Shown in pieces: positions 1 through 9,127 of a stretch of DNA of 64,000 bases. The notes beneath the pieces were generated by a model. That model searched no databases and had not been told where the DNA came from. It worked only from the letters and a program-made list of their open reading frames with translations. The number at the start of each line of letters is the position of its first letter. Position 1 is the stretch's first letter. Source of the stretch: Pyrinomonadaceae bacterium (lineage in GTDB: Bacteria; Acidobacteriota; Blastocatellia; Pyrinomonadales; Pyrinomonadaceae). Position numbers and translations under genes: made by a program. The stretch spans positions 247,734 through 311,733 of the forward strand of contig JAGOBH010000004.1 in assembly GCA_017983495.1 (NCBI GenBank). Direction: 5' to 3'.

Positions 1-492
1 ACCAGGGTGGCAATTATCCGCGATATGAAATCAGTCTACTATTTAAGTGCTGATACAGCCATTGGTGCGACGTCTGTTACCGTCACGGACGGTTCAACGT
101 TTTTTCAAGTCGGCAACACACCGCCAATTGGGACCGGGGCAAACCAGGAAACTCTAACAATTACCGCACTTGCAGGAAATACGATAACCTGTGCTCCATT
201 GACGAAGGCTCACGCTGCTGGGGATACGATCGAATTTCCCGCTGCCGGATGGAGCAGTGATCCGATCCTGATTATTGAAGGCAGTGCGTCTTTGGATGTC
301 ACAAAATGGACCGTCCTCCATGAAGTTGGACATGCTGCCCTCAGTCTTAGCGATATTATTGACCGGACGGATTTCATGCATTTCTCTCAATCATGGACCG
401 ATTACCGTTTGCGCTATTGTCCGCGAACCAAAAATTATCCTGCTGGTACAGCTGATACCGAAAATCAGTGGGATACGATTCCGCGAACTTGA
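1..492 (+). CDS. Zinc-metalloprotease-like protein, 3' part
   Basis: The frame is open to the left window edge, so this is probably the C-terminal part of a longer protein; a GTG at position 7 could also be a start. The first ~80 residues are Thr/Val/Gly-rich and look like a beta-sandwich segment. A TVLHEVGHAAL segment near residues 103-113 fits an HExxH zinc-binding site, which suggests a metallopeptidase, but the conserved part is short and no third ligand can be assigned. The next gene starts 12 bases downstream. Family uncertain; HEVGH in a short protein could be coincidental. Confidence 0.5.
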   Translation, partial: TRVAIIRDMKSVYYLSADTAIGATSVTVTDGSTFFQVGNTPPIGTGANQETLTITALAGNTITCAPLTKAHAAGDTIEFPAAGWSSDPILIIEGSASLDVTKWTVLHEVGHAALSLSDIIDRTDFMHFSQSWTDYRLRYCPRTKNYPAGTADTENQWDTIPRT

Positions 493-504
493 TAAAGAGA
501 ACTT

Positions 505-1488
505 ATGTTAAGGATCGCATTACTTTTGATGCTTCTCCCAGTACTTCTTGCACAGGAGGCTGGTTGCGAAAAGACCACGAGGAACACTATGTCAACAAGT
601 GCTCAGGATTATATTGCCGCATTTAAGCGAGGCGAGGCTTTCGTCCCGCCTTCGAAAGGTGTGTTTATTAACGGTCAACCTGACGAGTCCGCTTTAAAGT
701 TACTCGAAAGAGAATTGCCGGAGGGTGACCCCCGTGTCCGGGAGAACATCGTTAAGCTGCTGGTGGACATGGGCCGTACTTCGGATTCGCTTACTCCAAA
801 GGGTGCCGACGTGTTGAGACATCCCCGAATCCTTGAAATACTTGCCGGACCCGGACTGGCCAAGCCTGATCTTGGTCGCGAAGCCGCGATTGAAGCCTTG
901 CGAAAACTCGCCACCGCACCAGACCTAGCCCGATTTGACGGCGCTTTCACAAACGCGTTGGCAGATGAACCCACCACCGAGGGTTTTCTTCTAGTAGCAA
1001 AGGCAAAGGCAAGAAAGGCGTCTGATCTACTAGAAAGACTGATAAAACTCCCAAAATGGCAGAATAACGAAGCTGCTTTTATTGCTCGTGGAGCTCTCGG
1101 GTCGAAGGAAGACGAAGATAGATTCCTTGCGGTCGCAGCCGCCGCGACTACGGGAGAAGCACTTGCGAAAGCACTCAGCCCGCTGGCTCTAATGGGAACA
1201 CCTCGGAGCCTAAAAGTGATTGCCGAACGGCTACGCTCGCCGCTTACAATCGAAATCTCGGGACATATGCCCGGCAAAAGCGAAAAGTCGGTGCGCCTGA
1301 ATGTTCTGGATGCATTGCTTTACAATTTTCCGGATCAGCCGGTGCTATATCCAAACAATATCAATCGCGATGAGGATTATCGGGCAGCCGAGCGTTTTTG
1401 TACGGACACTTTAGGAGTGGTCTATAAGGATCCCCCACCGCCTTTCTTTAAGTTTCGCAATTCGCCGCCGCAGCCGATGCGTCAATAA
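505..1488 (+). CDS. Exported HEAT-like repeat protein, unknown function
   Basis: 327 residues. The N-terminus (MLRIALLLMLLPVLLAQ) is a hydrophobic signal peptide. A Cys follows (AGC) but the lipobox is not canonical, so lipidation is doubtful. The mature part is helical with paired-helix segments (for example KLLERELPEGDPRVRENIVK, then repeated E/A/L-rich helices to about residue 260), resembling HEAT-type solenoids. The tail is Pro/Phe-rich. The next gene begins at the base after its stop, so the two are probably cotranscribed. I do not recognise the family; a periplasmic scaffold is only a guess. Confidence 0.6.
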   Translation: MLRIALLLMLLPVLLAQEAGCEKTTRNTMSTSAQDYIAAFKRGEAFVPPSKGVFINGQPDESALKLLERELPEGDPRVRENIVKLLVDMGRTSDSLTPKGADVLRHPRILEILAGPGLAKPDLGREAAIEALRKLATAPDLARFDGAFTNALADEPTTEGFLLVAKAKARKASDLLERLIKLPKWQNNEAAFIARGALGSKEDEDRFLAVAAAATTGEALAKALSPLALMGTPRSLKVIAERLRSPLTIEISGHMPGKSEKSVRLNVLDALLYNFPDQPVLYPNNINRDEDYRAAERFCTDTLGVVYKDPPPPFFKFRNSPPQPMRQ

Positions 1489-2211
1489 GTGATCAACAAA
1501 AAAGAACTTATATCAGGGATCCACAATTACTGCGACCGCTGGTGTGAACGGTGTGAGTTTACTGAGCGCTGTGTTGTTTTCGTGGCTGAATCAAGGCACG
1601 ATTTAGAACACTCCGACGATCCGATCAGGGACGGCGTAAGAGCTGTAGCAATCGCTCTTGCCGACGCAAAGCGAATGCTGCTTGAAAAGGCGGAGGAAAT
1701 GGGTGTCGACCTCGAATCCATGATCGGCGACCCTGAATTGGCCGACAATATAGAGCGGCGTCGAGCCGCCGCCGATGACAATGATGTAGTAAGACTGGCC
1801 AAGAGTTATGCACTTGAAGCTAGGAGTGTTTTGAAAACTAGTCTCGAATGGAACAGGGGCGAGAATGATCCAATTGCTGCCGAAATGCTCGAGATCCTTG
1901 ACTGGTATGTGTTTTTTATCGCAGCGAAGGTTCATCGCGGATACCACGGCATCGCCAATCTCGATGGTACCGAGGAAATCGAGGAGTTGCTCGACAGCCA
2001 AAGCGACGCCAACGGTTCGATCAAAGTTGGGCTGATCGCGATCGAGCGGTCGATCTTGGCCTGGACGTATCTGCTTTCGACAGACAACATTAACGTCGTG
2101 CGTCCGCAGATCGAGCGGCTCGAGAAAATTCGGTCGCTAATAGAAACAAAATTCCCAACAGCGCGCGATTTCGTGCGACCTGGATTCGATGAGATCGAAA
2201 CGGTAATGTAG
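1489..2211 (+). CDS. Conserved hypothetical protein with N-terminal four-Cys cluster
   Basis: 240 residues with a GTG start directly after the upstream stop, which implies translational coupling. Residues 15-28 hold a CX3CX2CX5C cluster (YCDRWCERCEFTERC), a plausible zinc or Fe-S site. The rest is acidic and helical without a signal peptide or membrane segment, so the product is likely cytoplasmic although its partner is exported. It converges with fumC, leaving only two bases between the stops. I know no named function for it. Confidence 0.65.
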   Translation: MINKKELISGIHNYCDRWCERCEFTERCVVFVAESRHDLEHSDDPIRDGVRAVAIALADAKRMLLEKAEEMGVDLESMIGDPELADNIERRRAAADDNDVVRLAKSYALEARSVLKTSLEWNRGENDPIAAEMLEILDWYVFFIAAKVHRGYHGIANLDGTEEIEELLDSQSDANGSIKVGLIAIERSILAWTYLLSTDNINVVRPQIERLEKIRSLIETKFPTARDFVRPGFDEIETVM

Positions 2212-2213
2212 TC

Positions 2214-3620
2214 CTACGGATGTGTCATATCTTCGGCGATGACCAGTTCGTCGAACCGCTCGGCCGACAATAATTCAAGCTGTACCGCTGATTCCTTCAG
2301 TGAGATACCCTTCTTATGTGCGTTCTTGGCTATCTTTGACGCATTGTCGTAGCCAATATGCTGATTGAGCGCTGTCACCAGCATTAGCGAATCGTTTAGA
2401 TATTGGTCGATCTGTTCTCTGTTCAGTTCGATCCCGGCAATACAATAGTCGACAAAGCCGTGACATGCGTCATGGATGAGCCGGACAGAATGCAGAAAAT
2501 TGTGGATCATTACGGGCTTGAAAACGTTCAGCTCGAAGTTTCCTTGCGATCCCGCAAAACCAATGGCGGCATCATTGCCGAAAACTTGCACCGCCACCAT
2601 CGTCATCGCTTCAGACTGTGTAGGATTGACCTTTCCTGGCATGATCGAACTTCCTGGTTCGTTTTCCGGCAAGGATATCTCGCCAATGCCGCATCGCGGC
2701 CCAGATGCGAGCCAGCGAATGTCATTTGCGATTTTCATCAGGCTTGCGGCCAGCGTTTTGAGGCCGCCGGAAGCAAAGACAACTTCATCGTGAGCGGAAA
2801 GTGCAGCAAACTTATCAGGGTGCGACTTGAACGGCAATCCTGTAAGTTCCGCGATCTTGGCGGCTGCACGTTCGGCAAACTCGGGATGTGCATTTAGGCC
2901 GGTTCCGACCGCAGTTCCGCCGATTGCAAGATCCATTAGACCGGGCAAGACCATTTGCAGGCGATCGATGTCACGCTTTACAAGGTTCGCCCAGCCACCG
3001 AATTCCTGCCCCACGGTGATCGGTGTTGCATCTTGCAAATGCGTTCGGCCGATCTTTACAACGTCCGAGAACTCTTTTGCTTTAGCATCGATAGAATCGT
3101 GGACCTTTTGAACCTCCGGTATCAACGCGGTCAGACGCTCTGCAGCGGCGATATACATCGCAGTGGGAAAAGTGTCGTTGGATGATTGCGATTTGTTAAC
3201 ATCATCATTCGGATGGATCGGCGTTTTAGAGCCCATCACGCCGCCAGCGATCTCGATCGCACGGTTCGAGATCACCTCGTTGGCGTTCATGTTGGTCTGA
3301 GTGCCCGAACCGGTCTGCCAGACACGAAGTGGAAAATGGGCGTCCAGTTTACCGTCAATGACCTCGTCGGCAGCCTGAACGATGAGCTTCATCTTATCCT
3401 CAGGCAACTTACCCAGATCGCAATTGACGATGGCGGCAGCCTTTTTGAGGATCCCGAGAGCCCGAATGATCTCACGCGGCATCACGTCAAAGCCAATATT
3501 GAAATGCAGCAACGAACGCTGTGTCTGTGCTCCCCAATAGGCAGAAATCGGCACTTCAATGCCGCCCATCGAATCCGTTTCAGTTCGCGTTTCCGTTGAT
3601 AACCCTGTTATTTCAGACAT
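2214..3620 (-). CDS. fumC: Fumarate hydratase class II
   Basis: Catalyses reversible hydration of fumarate to L-malate in the citric acid cycle (cytoplasm, iron-independent homotetramer). The 468 residues match the usual class II length. The superfamily signature [11 protein letters not shown] is present near residue 325, with [10 protein letters not shown] near 103 and [10 protein letters not shown] near 190, the other two conserved blocks forming the active site. The gene stands alone on the minus strand and converges with the hypothetical gene to its left. Nothing looks damaged. Aspartase is the main alternative in this superfamily, but the overall sequence reads as FumC. Confidence 0.95.
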   Translation of the reverse strand: MSEITGLSTETRTETDSMGGIEVPISAYWGAQTQRSLLHFNIGFDVMPREIIRALGILKKAAAIVNCDLGKLPEDKMKLIVQAADEVIDGKLDAHFPLRVWQTGSGTQTNMNANEVISNRAIEIAGGVMGSKTPIHPNDDVNKSQSSNDTFPTAMYIAAAERLTALIPEVQKVHDSIDAKAKEFSDVVKIGRTHLQDATPITVGQEFGGWANLVKRDIDRLQMVLPGLMDLAIGGTAVGTGLNAHPEFAERAAAKIAELTGLPFKSHPDKFAALSAHDEVVFASGGLKTLAASLMKIANDIRWLASGPRCGIGEISLPENEPGSSIMPGKVNPTQSEAMTMVAVQVFGNDAAIGFAGSQGNFELNVFKPVMIHNFLHSVRLIHDACHGFVDYCIAGIELNREQIDQYLNDSLMLVTALNQHIGYDNASKIAKNAHKKGISLKESAVQLELLSAERFDELVIAEDMTHP

Positions 3621-3699
3621 ATTTATATTTTTCGGCGATTCGCCGAACTAAGATCTTACACAAATCGCGACGCTCAAAAAAGAAGCGTGTTAAGAACGG

Positions 3700-4920
3700 C
3701 TATGCAGCCATTGACCGGATTACGCCAACCTCAGCCAAACATTTCTTAATTCGTTCGAACGAGAGTTCCATGTCGTTATCGAGGCCTACCGAGAATCTAA
3801 CCAGACCTTCACTAAGACCCATCGCCTGGCGTTCCTCAAGAGGGATCTCGGAAGATGTGCTGTGACCTGGCGAACTGAAAAGCGTCTTAAAATAGCCGAG
3901 ACTAACGGCTAGATAACCAACCTTTTCTTCCTGCATCCGCGTCATCAATCTGTTCGCGGTGGCCGCCTCGCCAACGTCCAGAGCGAGCATTCCTCCAAAG
4001 CCGTAACCTTCGTTCATCAGATCCTTAAGTAATTCATGCTGCGGATGGCTCGGCAACCCCGGATAAAAGACATTTAGTCCAAGCTCTTGCAGCTTTTCAG
4101 CAAGAAACTGAGCGTTTTTACTATGTTGCCGCATTCTAAGGTGAAGCGAATGTAGGTTTTTAAGGATGCTTGCAGCCCGGGTGCTGTCCAGTACTGCCCC
4201 AAACAGCATAGAGGCTCCTGAGTTGATGTCCGTCAGTTGGTGAATAAACTCGTCGCTTGCACAAACACAACCGGCCACACAGTCGCTGGTTCCGTTGATA
4301 TATTTCGTGAGACTGTGCACCACAATATCAGCCCCGAGCCGTATCGGCGAAACCATCATCGGACTAAACGTATTATCGACGACGAGTTTGATGCCGTGTG
4401 CTTTGCTAATTGCGGAAAGCATCGGGATGTCAGAAACATCGAGCAGTGGATTGCTGATCGATTCGCAATAGATGACCTTTGTTCGGTCGTTGATCAAACC
4501 GCGAACCGCAGCCAGGTCCTGCATATCTACAAAGTGAACCTTGATGCCAAATCTTGGCAGAAAGTTCTTGAAGAGCGCATAAGTGCCGCCATAGACCGTG
4601 CGTGCCGAAATAATCTCGTCGCCGCTGCCGCAAAGCTGAATGATCGTCGAACTAATTGCCGCCATGCCAGAAGCCTTAGCCTGGGCGGATTCGCTGCCTT
4701 CCATTCGAGCCAGGGCATCTGAAAGAAACTTGTTTGTCGGGTTCCAATGACGCGAATAGAGATAACAGCCCTCGATCTCATGATCAAAAAGCTCCTCCAT
4801 TCTGTCGGGGCTCATAAACGTGTAGGTGGACGAATCGGTTATCGACGGATTTACGTCCCCAAATTCGCCAAAGACCAAGAAATCTTGAATTGCAGTACTG
4901 GGATCAAATTTTGAGCTCAT
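3700..4920 (-). CDS. Cys/Met metabolism PLP-dependent enzyme (gamma-lyase type)
   Basis: 406 residues from the ATG at 4920, preceded by AAGGAGAA at good spacing; an upstream in-frame start at 4971 lacks one. The PLP lysine is K206 in HSLTKYINGTSD. YSRHWNPT (55-62) and VYGGTY (about 109-114) are the conserved substrate and cofactor blocks. The Cys typical of classical methionine gamma-lyase after YG is Gly here, so cystathionine gamma-lyase or homocysteine/methionine lyase are both possible. Such enzymes release H2S, methanethiol or homocysteine, which fits the sulfur-oxidising genes further right. A second family member lies at 33342-34520. Confidence 0.85.
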   Translation of the reverse strand: MSSKFDPSTAIQDFLVFGEFGDVNPSITDSSTYTFMSPDRMEELFDHEIEGCYLYSRHWNPTNKFLSDALARMEGSESAQAKASGMAAISSTIIQLCGSGDEIISARTVYGGTYALFKNFLPRFGIKVHFVDMQDLAAVRGLINDRTKVIYCESISNPLLDVSDIPMLSAISKAHGIKLVVDNTFSPMMVSPIRLGADIVVHSLTKYINGTSDCVAGCVCASDEFIHQLTDINSGASMLFGAVLDSTRAASILKNLHSLHLRMRQHSKNAQFLAEKLQELGLNVFYPGLPSHPQHELLKDLMNEGYGFGGMLALDVGEAATANRLMTRMQEEKVGYLAVSLGYFKTLFSSPGHSTSSEIPLEERQAMGLSEGLVRFSVGLDNDMELSFERIKKCLAEVGVIRSMAA

Positions 4921-4997
4921 ATTGTTCTCCTTCAGCGGAATCCTTGGATCGCTCGATCCAGTAGAGGACACATTATCCGCATTCTAAAATAAATGGC

Positions 4998-6371
4998 CTA
5001 TTTGTGCTGTTTCGTAAGCCAAACCCGGAAAACCGTCTTGTTTGCAGTACTTTCGGCACCTGTATTGCTAAAAAAGATGCTATTTTGTGTACTGGCAATA
5101 CCGCCAACGATGTGGCCAAGCAATACCTTTTCCCCTTTGATCTCATCGATCTTAACTATCTCATTTTCAAATGCAGGCAATTTTGGATTAACCAGAAACT
5201 CGGCACTTGCACCAAGGAATCCGGGCATTTCACCGAGCTTAGTTTCAGTCATCCTGCCGTCTTTTTCGCGCGTCACCTTACTTATCACCTTGGTGAATGG
5301 TACATCGTCATTCTTCGTCAGCTTACCGCCATTTTCTTCATATTGGCTGATACCGCCAAAAAAGACATTCTCCATTCGCTGAGTTCCAGAATCGAATATT
5401 GCGACCTTCGCACTATGATAATGGTTAAGATATTGCGTAAATGCGTTGTTAACACTGTGCCGTCCACCATATATGTCGACCGTGTTGGTGAAAGGGACAT
5501 CTGCAGCGACCTGAAAGACTCCCGAAAACACCGTGAAGCCTGGAACGTTATTTGGAAATATCTGCGGGAGCATATTAAAGTCACGCCTATGTAGGTTCGC
5601 CCGGTCCTCCACCGTGATCGCGTTATCAATGCTCAACGACTTTCCGTCGTCATTGATTCGAAATTTTCTAATTTGTTCGCTGTATTGCTGACTAAACCCG
5701 GGGCCATGGTTCGGTCCCATTGGATTATATCGCCCATCAAATTTCTGGCCGCCAACGAGATAATACGTGTCACCTAATCTGCCGATCTGTCCTCCGGTCA
5801 ATGCAAATACAGGATCCGAGATCTGCCTAAAACACGGTGCGATCGGACTGCCTTTGAGGACTGCTGCAACCAAACAATCAACCCCCACCGCAGTCAGCTT
5901 GTTATAAGTAATGTGATTGCCCGCCGTTTTGCTGTATCCATATCCACCGATCAAATACAAAGTTCGTCCGCGTTGAATGAACTGCATATTGGTGGACTGT
6001 AATTGTTCATTCAATGCTGCTGGAAGCATAAGGATCGACGAACTCCAGCTCTGCTTCGTTTCAGGATCGATAACTATTATATTTGTGTTGTTGCCGCTCG
6101 GGTTAAAAGAGGCAAACGGCTGTCGGCGGTGCAAACCGTCGGTCCGTCCACCTATCAGGAGCCATTTCCCTTCGTGTTGAGCGGCAGCAAATGACTGGAG
6201 TCCTGTAAATCCCTCGACTATTACTGGCTCAATAGTTATCAAATAACCATCACCGACCGAATTTACAGTTGCCATCTGGTTCGTATTGGCGACTTGTCCG
6301 CAAGCTTGGGACACGATACTTGCAAAAAAAACAACCGCGTAAATCGCATTTAGTCTGTGATTTGTGTTCAT
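4998..6371 (-). CDS. Exported Kelch-like beta-propeller protein
   Basis: 457 residues from the ATG at 6371; longer frames upstream lack a signal peptide at the N-terminus. MNTNHRLNAIYAVVFFASIV is a signal sequence ending near SQACGQ; lipidation at that Cys is possible but the box is poor. The body has recurring double-Gly strands (KWLLIGGRTDG, TLYLIGGYGYS, TYYLVGGQKF, FFGGISQY, HIVGGIAS) typical of Kelch blades, so it probably folds as a secreted propeller. No catalytic motif was seen. It is AT-richer than genes in the right half of the window. Function unknown. Confidence 0.7.
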   Translation of the reverse strand: MNTNHRLNAIYAVVFFASIVSQACGQVANTNQMATVNSVGDGYLITIEPVIVEGFTGLQSFAAAQHEGKWLLIGGRTDGLHRRQPFASFNPSGNNTNIIVIDPETKQSWSSSILMLPAALNEQLQSTNMQFIQRGRTLYLIGGYGYSKTAGNHITYNKLTAVGVDCLVAAVLKGSPIAPCFRQISDPVFALTGGQIGRLGDTYYLVGGQKFDGRYNPMGPNHGPGFSQQYSEQIRKFRINDDGKSLSIDNAITVEDRANLHRRDFNMLPQIFPNNVPGFTVFSGVFQVAADVPFTNTVDIYGGRHSVNNAFTQYLNHYHSAKVAIFDSGTQRMENVFFGGISQYEENGGKLTKNDDVPFTKVISKVTREKDGRMTETKLGEMPGFLGASAEFLVNPKLPAFENEIVKIDEIKGEKVLLGHIVGGIASTQNSIFFSNTGAESTANKTVFRVWLTKQHK

Positions 6372-6517
6372 ATTATTGAAAAAGTATTGACAACTGTGTC
6401 TTATCCACTGATGCGCATAGGTTATCGCGACCAACGAACTTTCGGTACTTAAATAATTTTGCATGAATGCCTGCAAGTACGCCTTGTATTCGGCCACGTT
6501 TAGATCCCCTGAGTTGC

Positions 6518-7270
6518 TTATTCAAACATCACCGTGACAATCAACATGAAGCCAAGACCAATAATAAAAGAAAGAAAATGCTTTACATTGACGGAAAGAC
6601 TTCCATGCTTGTTGACCTCCGGTATCAGATCAGTCGCACCGATATAAATGAAGTTCCCAGCTGCAAACGGTATCAAAAACGAAATGTCGAATTGATACGA
6701 AACAAAATAAACGACCAAGCCTCCTGCTAAGAATGTCAAAGATGAAAGAAAATTAAAAACTAATGCTTGATTCTTTGACCAACCTCCGTATAGCAGTACG
6801 CCCATATCGCCTAGCTCTTGTGGAATCTCGTGTGCCGCGGCAGCTAACCATGCGGCTATGCCCAAACGAATATCCAGCAAGAACGTTCCGGCAATCGCCA
6901 TACCGCCTATGAAATTATGTAACCCGTCGCCAAACAAGATCAGGTAAGTTAGCGGTTTCTTACACGTTGCTTCGGCTTTGCGGCAATGATGCCAATGCAG
7001 AAATTGTTCCAGAGCAAAAAACAAAGAAAACCCGATCAGCACCCAGACAAATAAAGTCAGACTGATCCCCGTTTTCTGTAGACTTGCCGGAATTAAATGA
7101 AAGAACGCTCCTCCAATTAATGCTCCAGCCGAAAAAGCAACAAGCGGCAATAAAAACCGTTCCATCCGATCGCCCAAAACAAAAAACGTAGCACCGCCTA
7201 CGACTGCGATAAGACTCATCAGAATCCCGCTAGCAACAATCCAGAGCAAGATTTGCGAACCGCCTGGCAT
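6518..7270 (-). CDS. ZIP family divalent metal transporter
   Basis: 250 residues with about eight hydrophobic helices. The paired metal-site motifs of ZIP transporters are present: DGLHNFIGG in the fourth helix (about residues 115-123) and AAHEIPQELGD in the fifth (about 146-156). A His-rich HWHHC segment lies in the loop between helices 3 and 4, as expected. ZIP proteins import Zn2+, Fe2+ or Mn2+ into the cytoplasm; the substrate cannot be read from sequence. It is 16 bases downstream of the DUF302 gene and follows a ferritin-like gene, making iron or zinc handling likely. Confidence 0.92.
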   Translation of the reverse strand: MPGGSQILLWIVASGILMSLIAVVGGATFFVLGDRMERFLLPLVAFSAGALIGGAFFHLIPASLQKTGISLTLFVWVLIGFSLFFALEQFLHWHHCRKAEATCKKPLTYLILFGDGLHNFIGGMAIAGTFLLDIRLGIAAWLAAAAHEIPQELGDMGVLLYGGWSKNQALVFNFLSSLTFLAGGLVVYFVSYQFDISFLIPFAAGNFIYIGATDLIPEVNKHGSLSVNVKHFLSFIIGLGFMLIVTVMFE

Positions 7271-7286
7271 TCGTCAATACTCCAAT

Positions 7287-8126
7287 TCAAACACGGTCGA
7301 TCGCACGCCGCAGTTTTTCATTTACTAACTCGGCAAAGTTCATAAGTTTAAGATTTTCGGTAACCGTGAGCATCTTTTTGGCATCAACTGCCGATACTAC
7401 CGTGCCACGGTCTGTTTCGTATACGATGACATTGCACGGCAATAAAAGGCCGAGTTCGATCTCCTCCTGAAGTGCTTGGAATGCCAACGAAGGATTGCAA
7501 GCACCTAGGATCATATAACTTGTGTAATCTATATCGAGCTTTTCCTTGAATTTCTCCTTGAGGTCGATCTCGGTCAAAATACCAAAGCCCTCATCCTTTA
7601 GGGTTCCCTTAGCCCGTTCGAGAGTTTCCGTAAATGATAGATTCAATGTTCGGCTATAACCGTAACTGCTCTCCTCAATCTTGTGTTGTTTCGACCCAAT
7701 TCCTTCGATAAACCAATTCCCAAAATACGTTACGCGTTTCGCAGAATTTTCGTTCAATATGTTCGCAGCCGCCTTTTTCTCGTCGGAATTTGCAACTTTC
7801 ACTTCCAATAAATAATGACCTGAATGCAATTCCTTTTGATAATATTCGAGAAAAAGTCTCTCCGTGCTGAGGTTCTGGAGCGATCTCACAAACGTCCCCC
7901 ACCATCCGTGCTTTTCACCAGTAAAATCCGCCTGCTTTTCACCTTCGGCACCACACAGAACTTCAATGGCGTCTTCAGCGAAATCAGATTTCGTAAGGGA
8001 CAAGATCGCGTTAGCAACCTGGTCAGGATCGTCGAAAACACCAAGAACCCGGTGCGATGGATATCGCCAGAACTCAGATTCATCTGCCATTTCATACGTC
8101 TTACAAAAAACCGCTGATTTATCCAT
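7287..8126 (-). CDS. Two-domain protein with C-terminal DUF302
   Basis: 279 residues. The start at 8126 follows AAGGAG with nine bases of spacing. Residues ~25-120 (RVLGVFDDPDQVANAI onward) form an alpha/beta domain resembling general-stress or DUF1269-like segments. Residues ~150-279 match DUF302, including DYTSYMILGACNPSLAFQAL and LLLPCNVIVYE, which carry the conserved Cys and Asn-Pro positions. DUF302 proteins are small soluble proteins of unclear role, often found beside metal or sulfur genes. It lies between the EncFtn and ZIP genes in one orientation, so a shared transcript is likely. Confidence 0.8.
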   Translation of the reverse strand: MDKSAVFCKTYEMADESEFWRYPSHRVLGVFDDPDQVANAILSLTKSDFAEDAIEVLCGAEGEKQADFTGEKHGWWGTFVRSLQNLSTERLFLEYYQKELHSGHYLLEVKVANSDEKKAAANILNENSAKRVTYFGNWFIEGIGSKQHKIEESSYGYSRTLNLSFTETLERAKGTLKDEGFGILTEIDLKEKFKEKLDIDYTSYMILGACNPSLAFQALQEEIELGLLLPCNVIVYETDRGTVVSAVDAKKMLTVTENLKLMNFAELVNEKLRRAIDRV

Positions 8127-8190
8127 ATGTACACACTCCTTCTATATCGCAAACAAAGCGCCAACCGTCAAGGTAGCGTTCAGTAGTATC

Positions 8191-8487
8191 CTAAATTACT
8201 TCTTCGTGAGTAATCGAATCTTCGGTAAAGAGAAATTTCCGCAATTCCCTATCAAGCTTTGGATCCTTACGCCGAATCCACTCCAAAACCATTGCTGCGT
8301 GCTCCTTTTCCTCGTCGCGATTGTGCTCGAGAATTGACTTCAACTCCTGATCCTTACAAGCGTCAACGCGCTGGTTGTACCAATCTACTGCTTCGAATTC
8401 TTCCATTAACGAAGTGATAGCCCTGTGCATGTCTCGCGTTTCATCTGTCAAATCGCTGATCGACTCGTGATATCCTTCATTGGCCAT
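8191..8487 (-). CDS. Encapsulated-ferritin-like protein (EncFtn family)
   Basis: 98 residues. EncFtn proteins are short two-helix ferroxidases that form a decamer and normally load iron inside an encapsulin shell. The family core is clear: MHRAITSLMEEFEAVDWYNQ and HNRDEEKEHAAMVLEWIRR. E30, W36, E60 and H63 fall where R. rubrum EncFtn has E32, W38 and the ligands E62 and H65, so the di-iron site looks intact. The protein stops at ITHEEVI right after the core and has no C-terminal encapsulin-targeting extension. No encapsulin shell gene is in the window. DUF302 and ZIP genes follow downstream. Confidence 0.9.
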   Translation of the reverse strand: MANEGYHESISDLTDETRDMHRAITSLMEEFEAVDWYNQRVDACKDQELKSILEHNRDEEKEHAAMVLEWIRRKDPKLDRELRKFLFTEDSITHEEVI

Positions 8488-8573
8488 TATTTTTCTTCCT
8501 TTTTGTTACCATTTACATTCAACTCCGTTTTTGGTATTTCACGTCGAGACTCGACGTCACATGCACCGCGCAT

Positions 8574-8663
8574 TCAGGTATTGAAGCCGAGTCTCGGCAA
8601 AATAACTAGTTGCAGCAATAGCCAAAGGCCGAAAGCAGCAGCGACTATAATTAAACTCTCCAT
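8574..8663 (-). CDS. Putative 29-residue single-span membrane peptide
   Basis: A 90-base frame starts 21 bases after the stop of the lipoprotein rhodanese, same strand. It encodes a short N-terminus (MES), a hydrophobic helix (LIIVAAAFGLWLLLQLVIL) and a PRLGFNT tail. This looks like a real small membrane protein rather than chance, because the hydrophobic stretch is complete and the spacing fits an operon. No clear Shine-Dalgarno was found, so confidence is moderate. It may assist the neighbouring rhodanese or persulfide enzymes at the membrane, which is inference only. Confidence 0.5.
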   Translation of the reverse strand: MESLIIVAAAFGLWLLLQLVILPRLGFNT

Positions 8664-8684
8664 ATTTATAATTGCAGAAACCTA

Positions 8685-9125
8685 TTACTTTTCGGGTACC
8701 GTATGCGGCGGTTTCGTTTCCATGGGCAAATTCGCCCCTTGCCACGCCGTCGTCCCGCCGGTGACGTTTATAACATTGCTAAAGCCGGCACCCTTGAGCA
8801 TTTCCGCAGCCTGGCCTGATCTTCGACCGGTTTGACATATCAGGTAAACAGGCTCATTTTTTTCGAGCCGATCGAGGCTGCTCATCAGCGTATCGAGCGG
8901 AATGTTGATCGCACGCGAGGCATGCCCGCCCAAATATTCCTCTGGGGTACGGACATCGATGAATTGCGAATAGGGTTTCGAGACCGCAGCCTGCGTCTCC
9001 GCCGGTGACGCCTCTTTGATCGACGTAGATGTCGTCTGGACGCCGGAATCGGTAGTTCTCTTGACTGTGTTTTGACACCCGCTAAGTGTCAACGAAATTA
9101 ATGCAAAAACTAAGATCGATCTCAT
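8685..9125 (-). CDS. Rhodanese-domain lipoprotein
   Basis: 146 residues from the ATG at 9125, two bases after the stop of the upstream gene. The N-terminus MRSILVFALISLTLSGC has a good lipobox with lipidated Cys17, so the protein should sit on the outer face of a membrane. Residues ~50-140 form one rhodanese domain with the active loop CQTGRRS, Cys97 being the persulfide-carrying residue. Rhodaneses transfer sulfane sulfur to acceptors such as cyanide, sulfite or thiols. Its location beside a persulfide dioxygenase suggests that it handles sulfur outside the cytoplasm. Confidence 0.9.
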   Translation of the reverse strand: MRSILVFALISLTLSGCQNTVKRTTDSGVQTTSTSIKEASPAETQAAVSKPYSQFIDVRTPEEYLGGHASRAINIPLDTLMSSLDRLEKNEPVYLICQTGRRSGQAAEMLKGAGFSNVINVTGGTTAWQGANLPMETKPPHTVPEK

Positions 9126-9127
9126 AA

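Noticed and set aside
675..1277. 200-codon minus-strand frame opposite the HEAT-like gene
   Set aside because: Ser/Arg/Ala-rich antisense reading of the helical repeats; no start signal.
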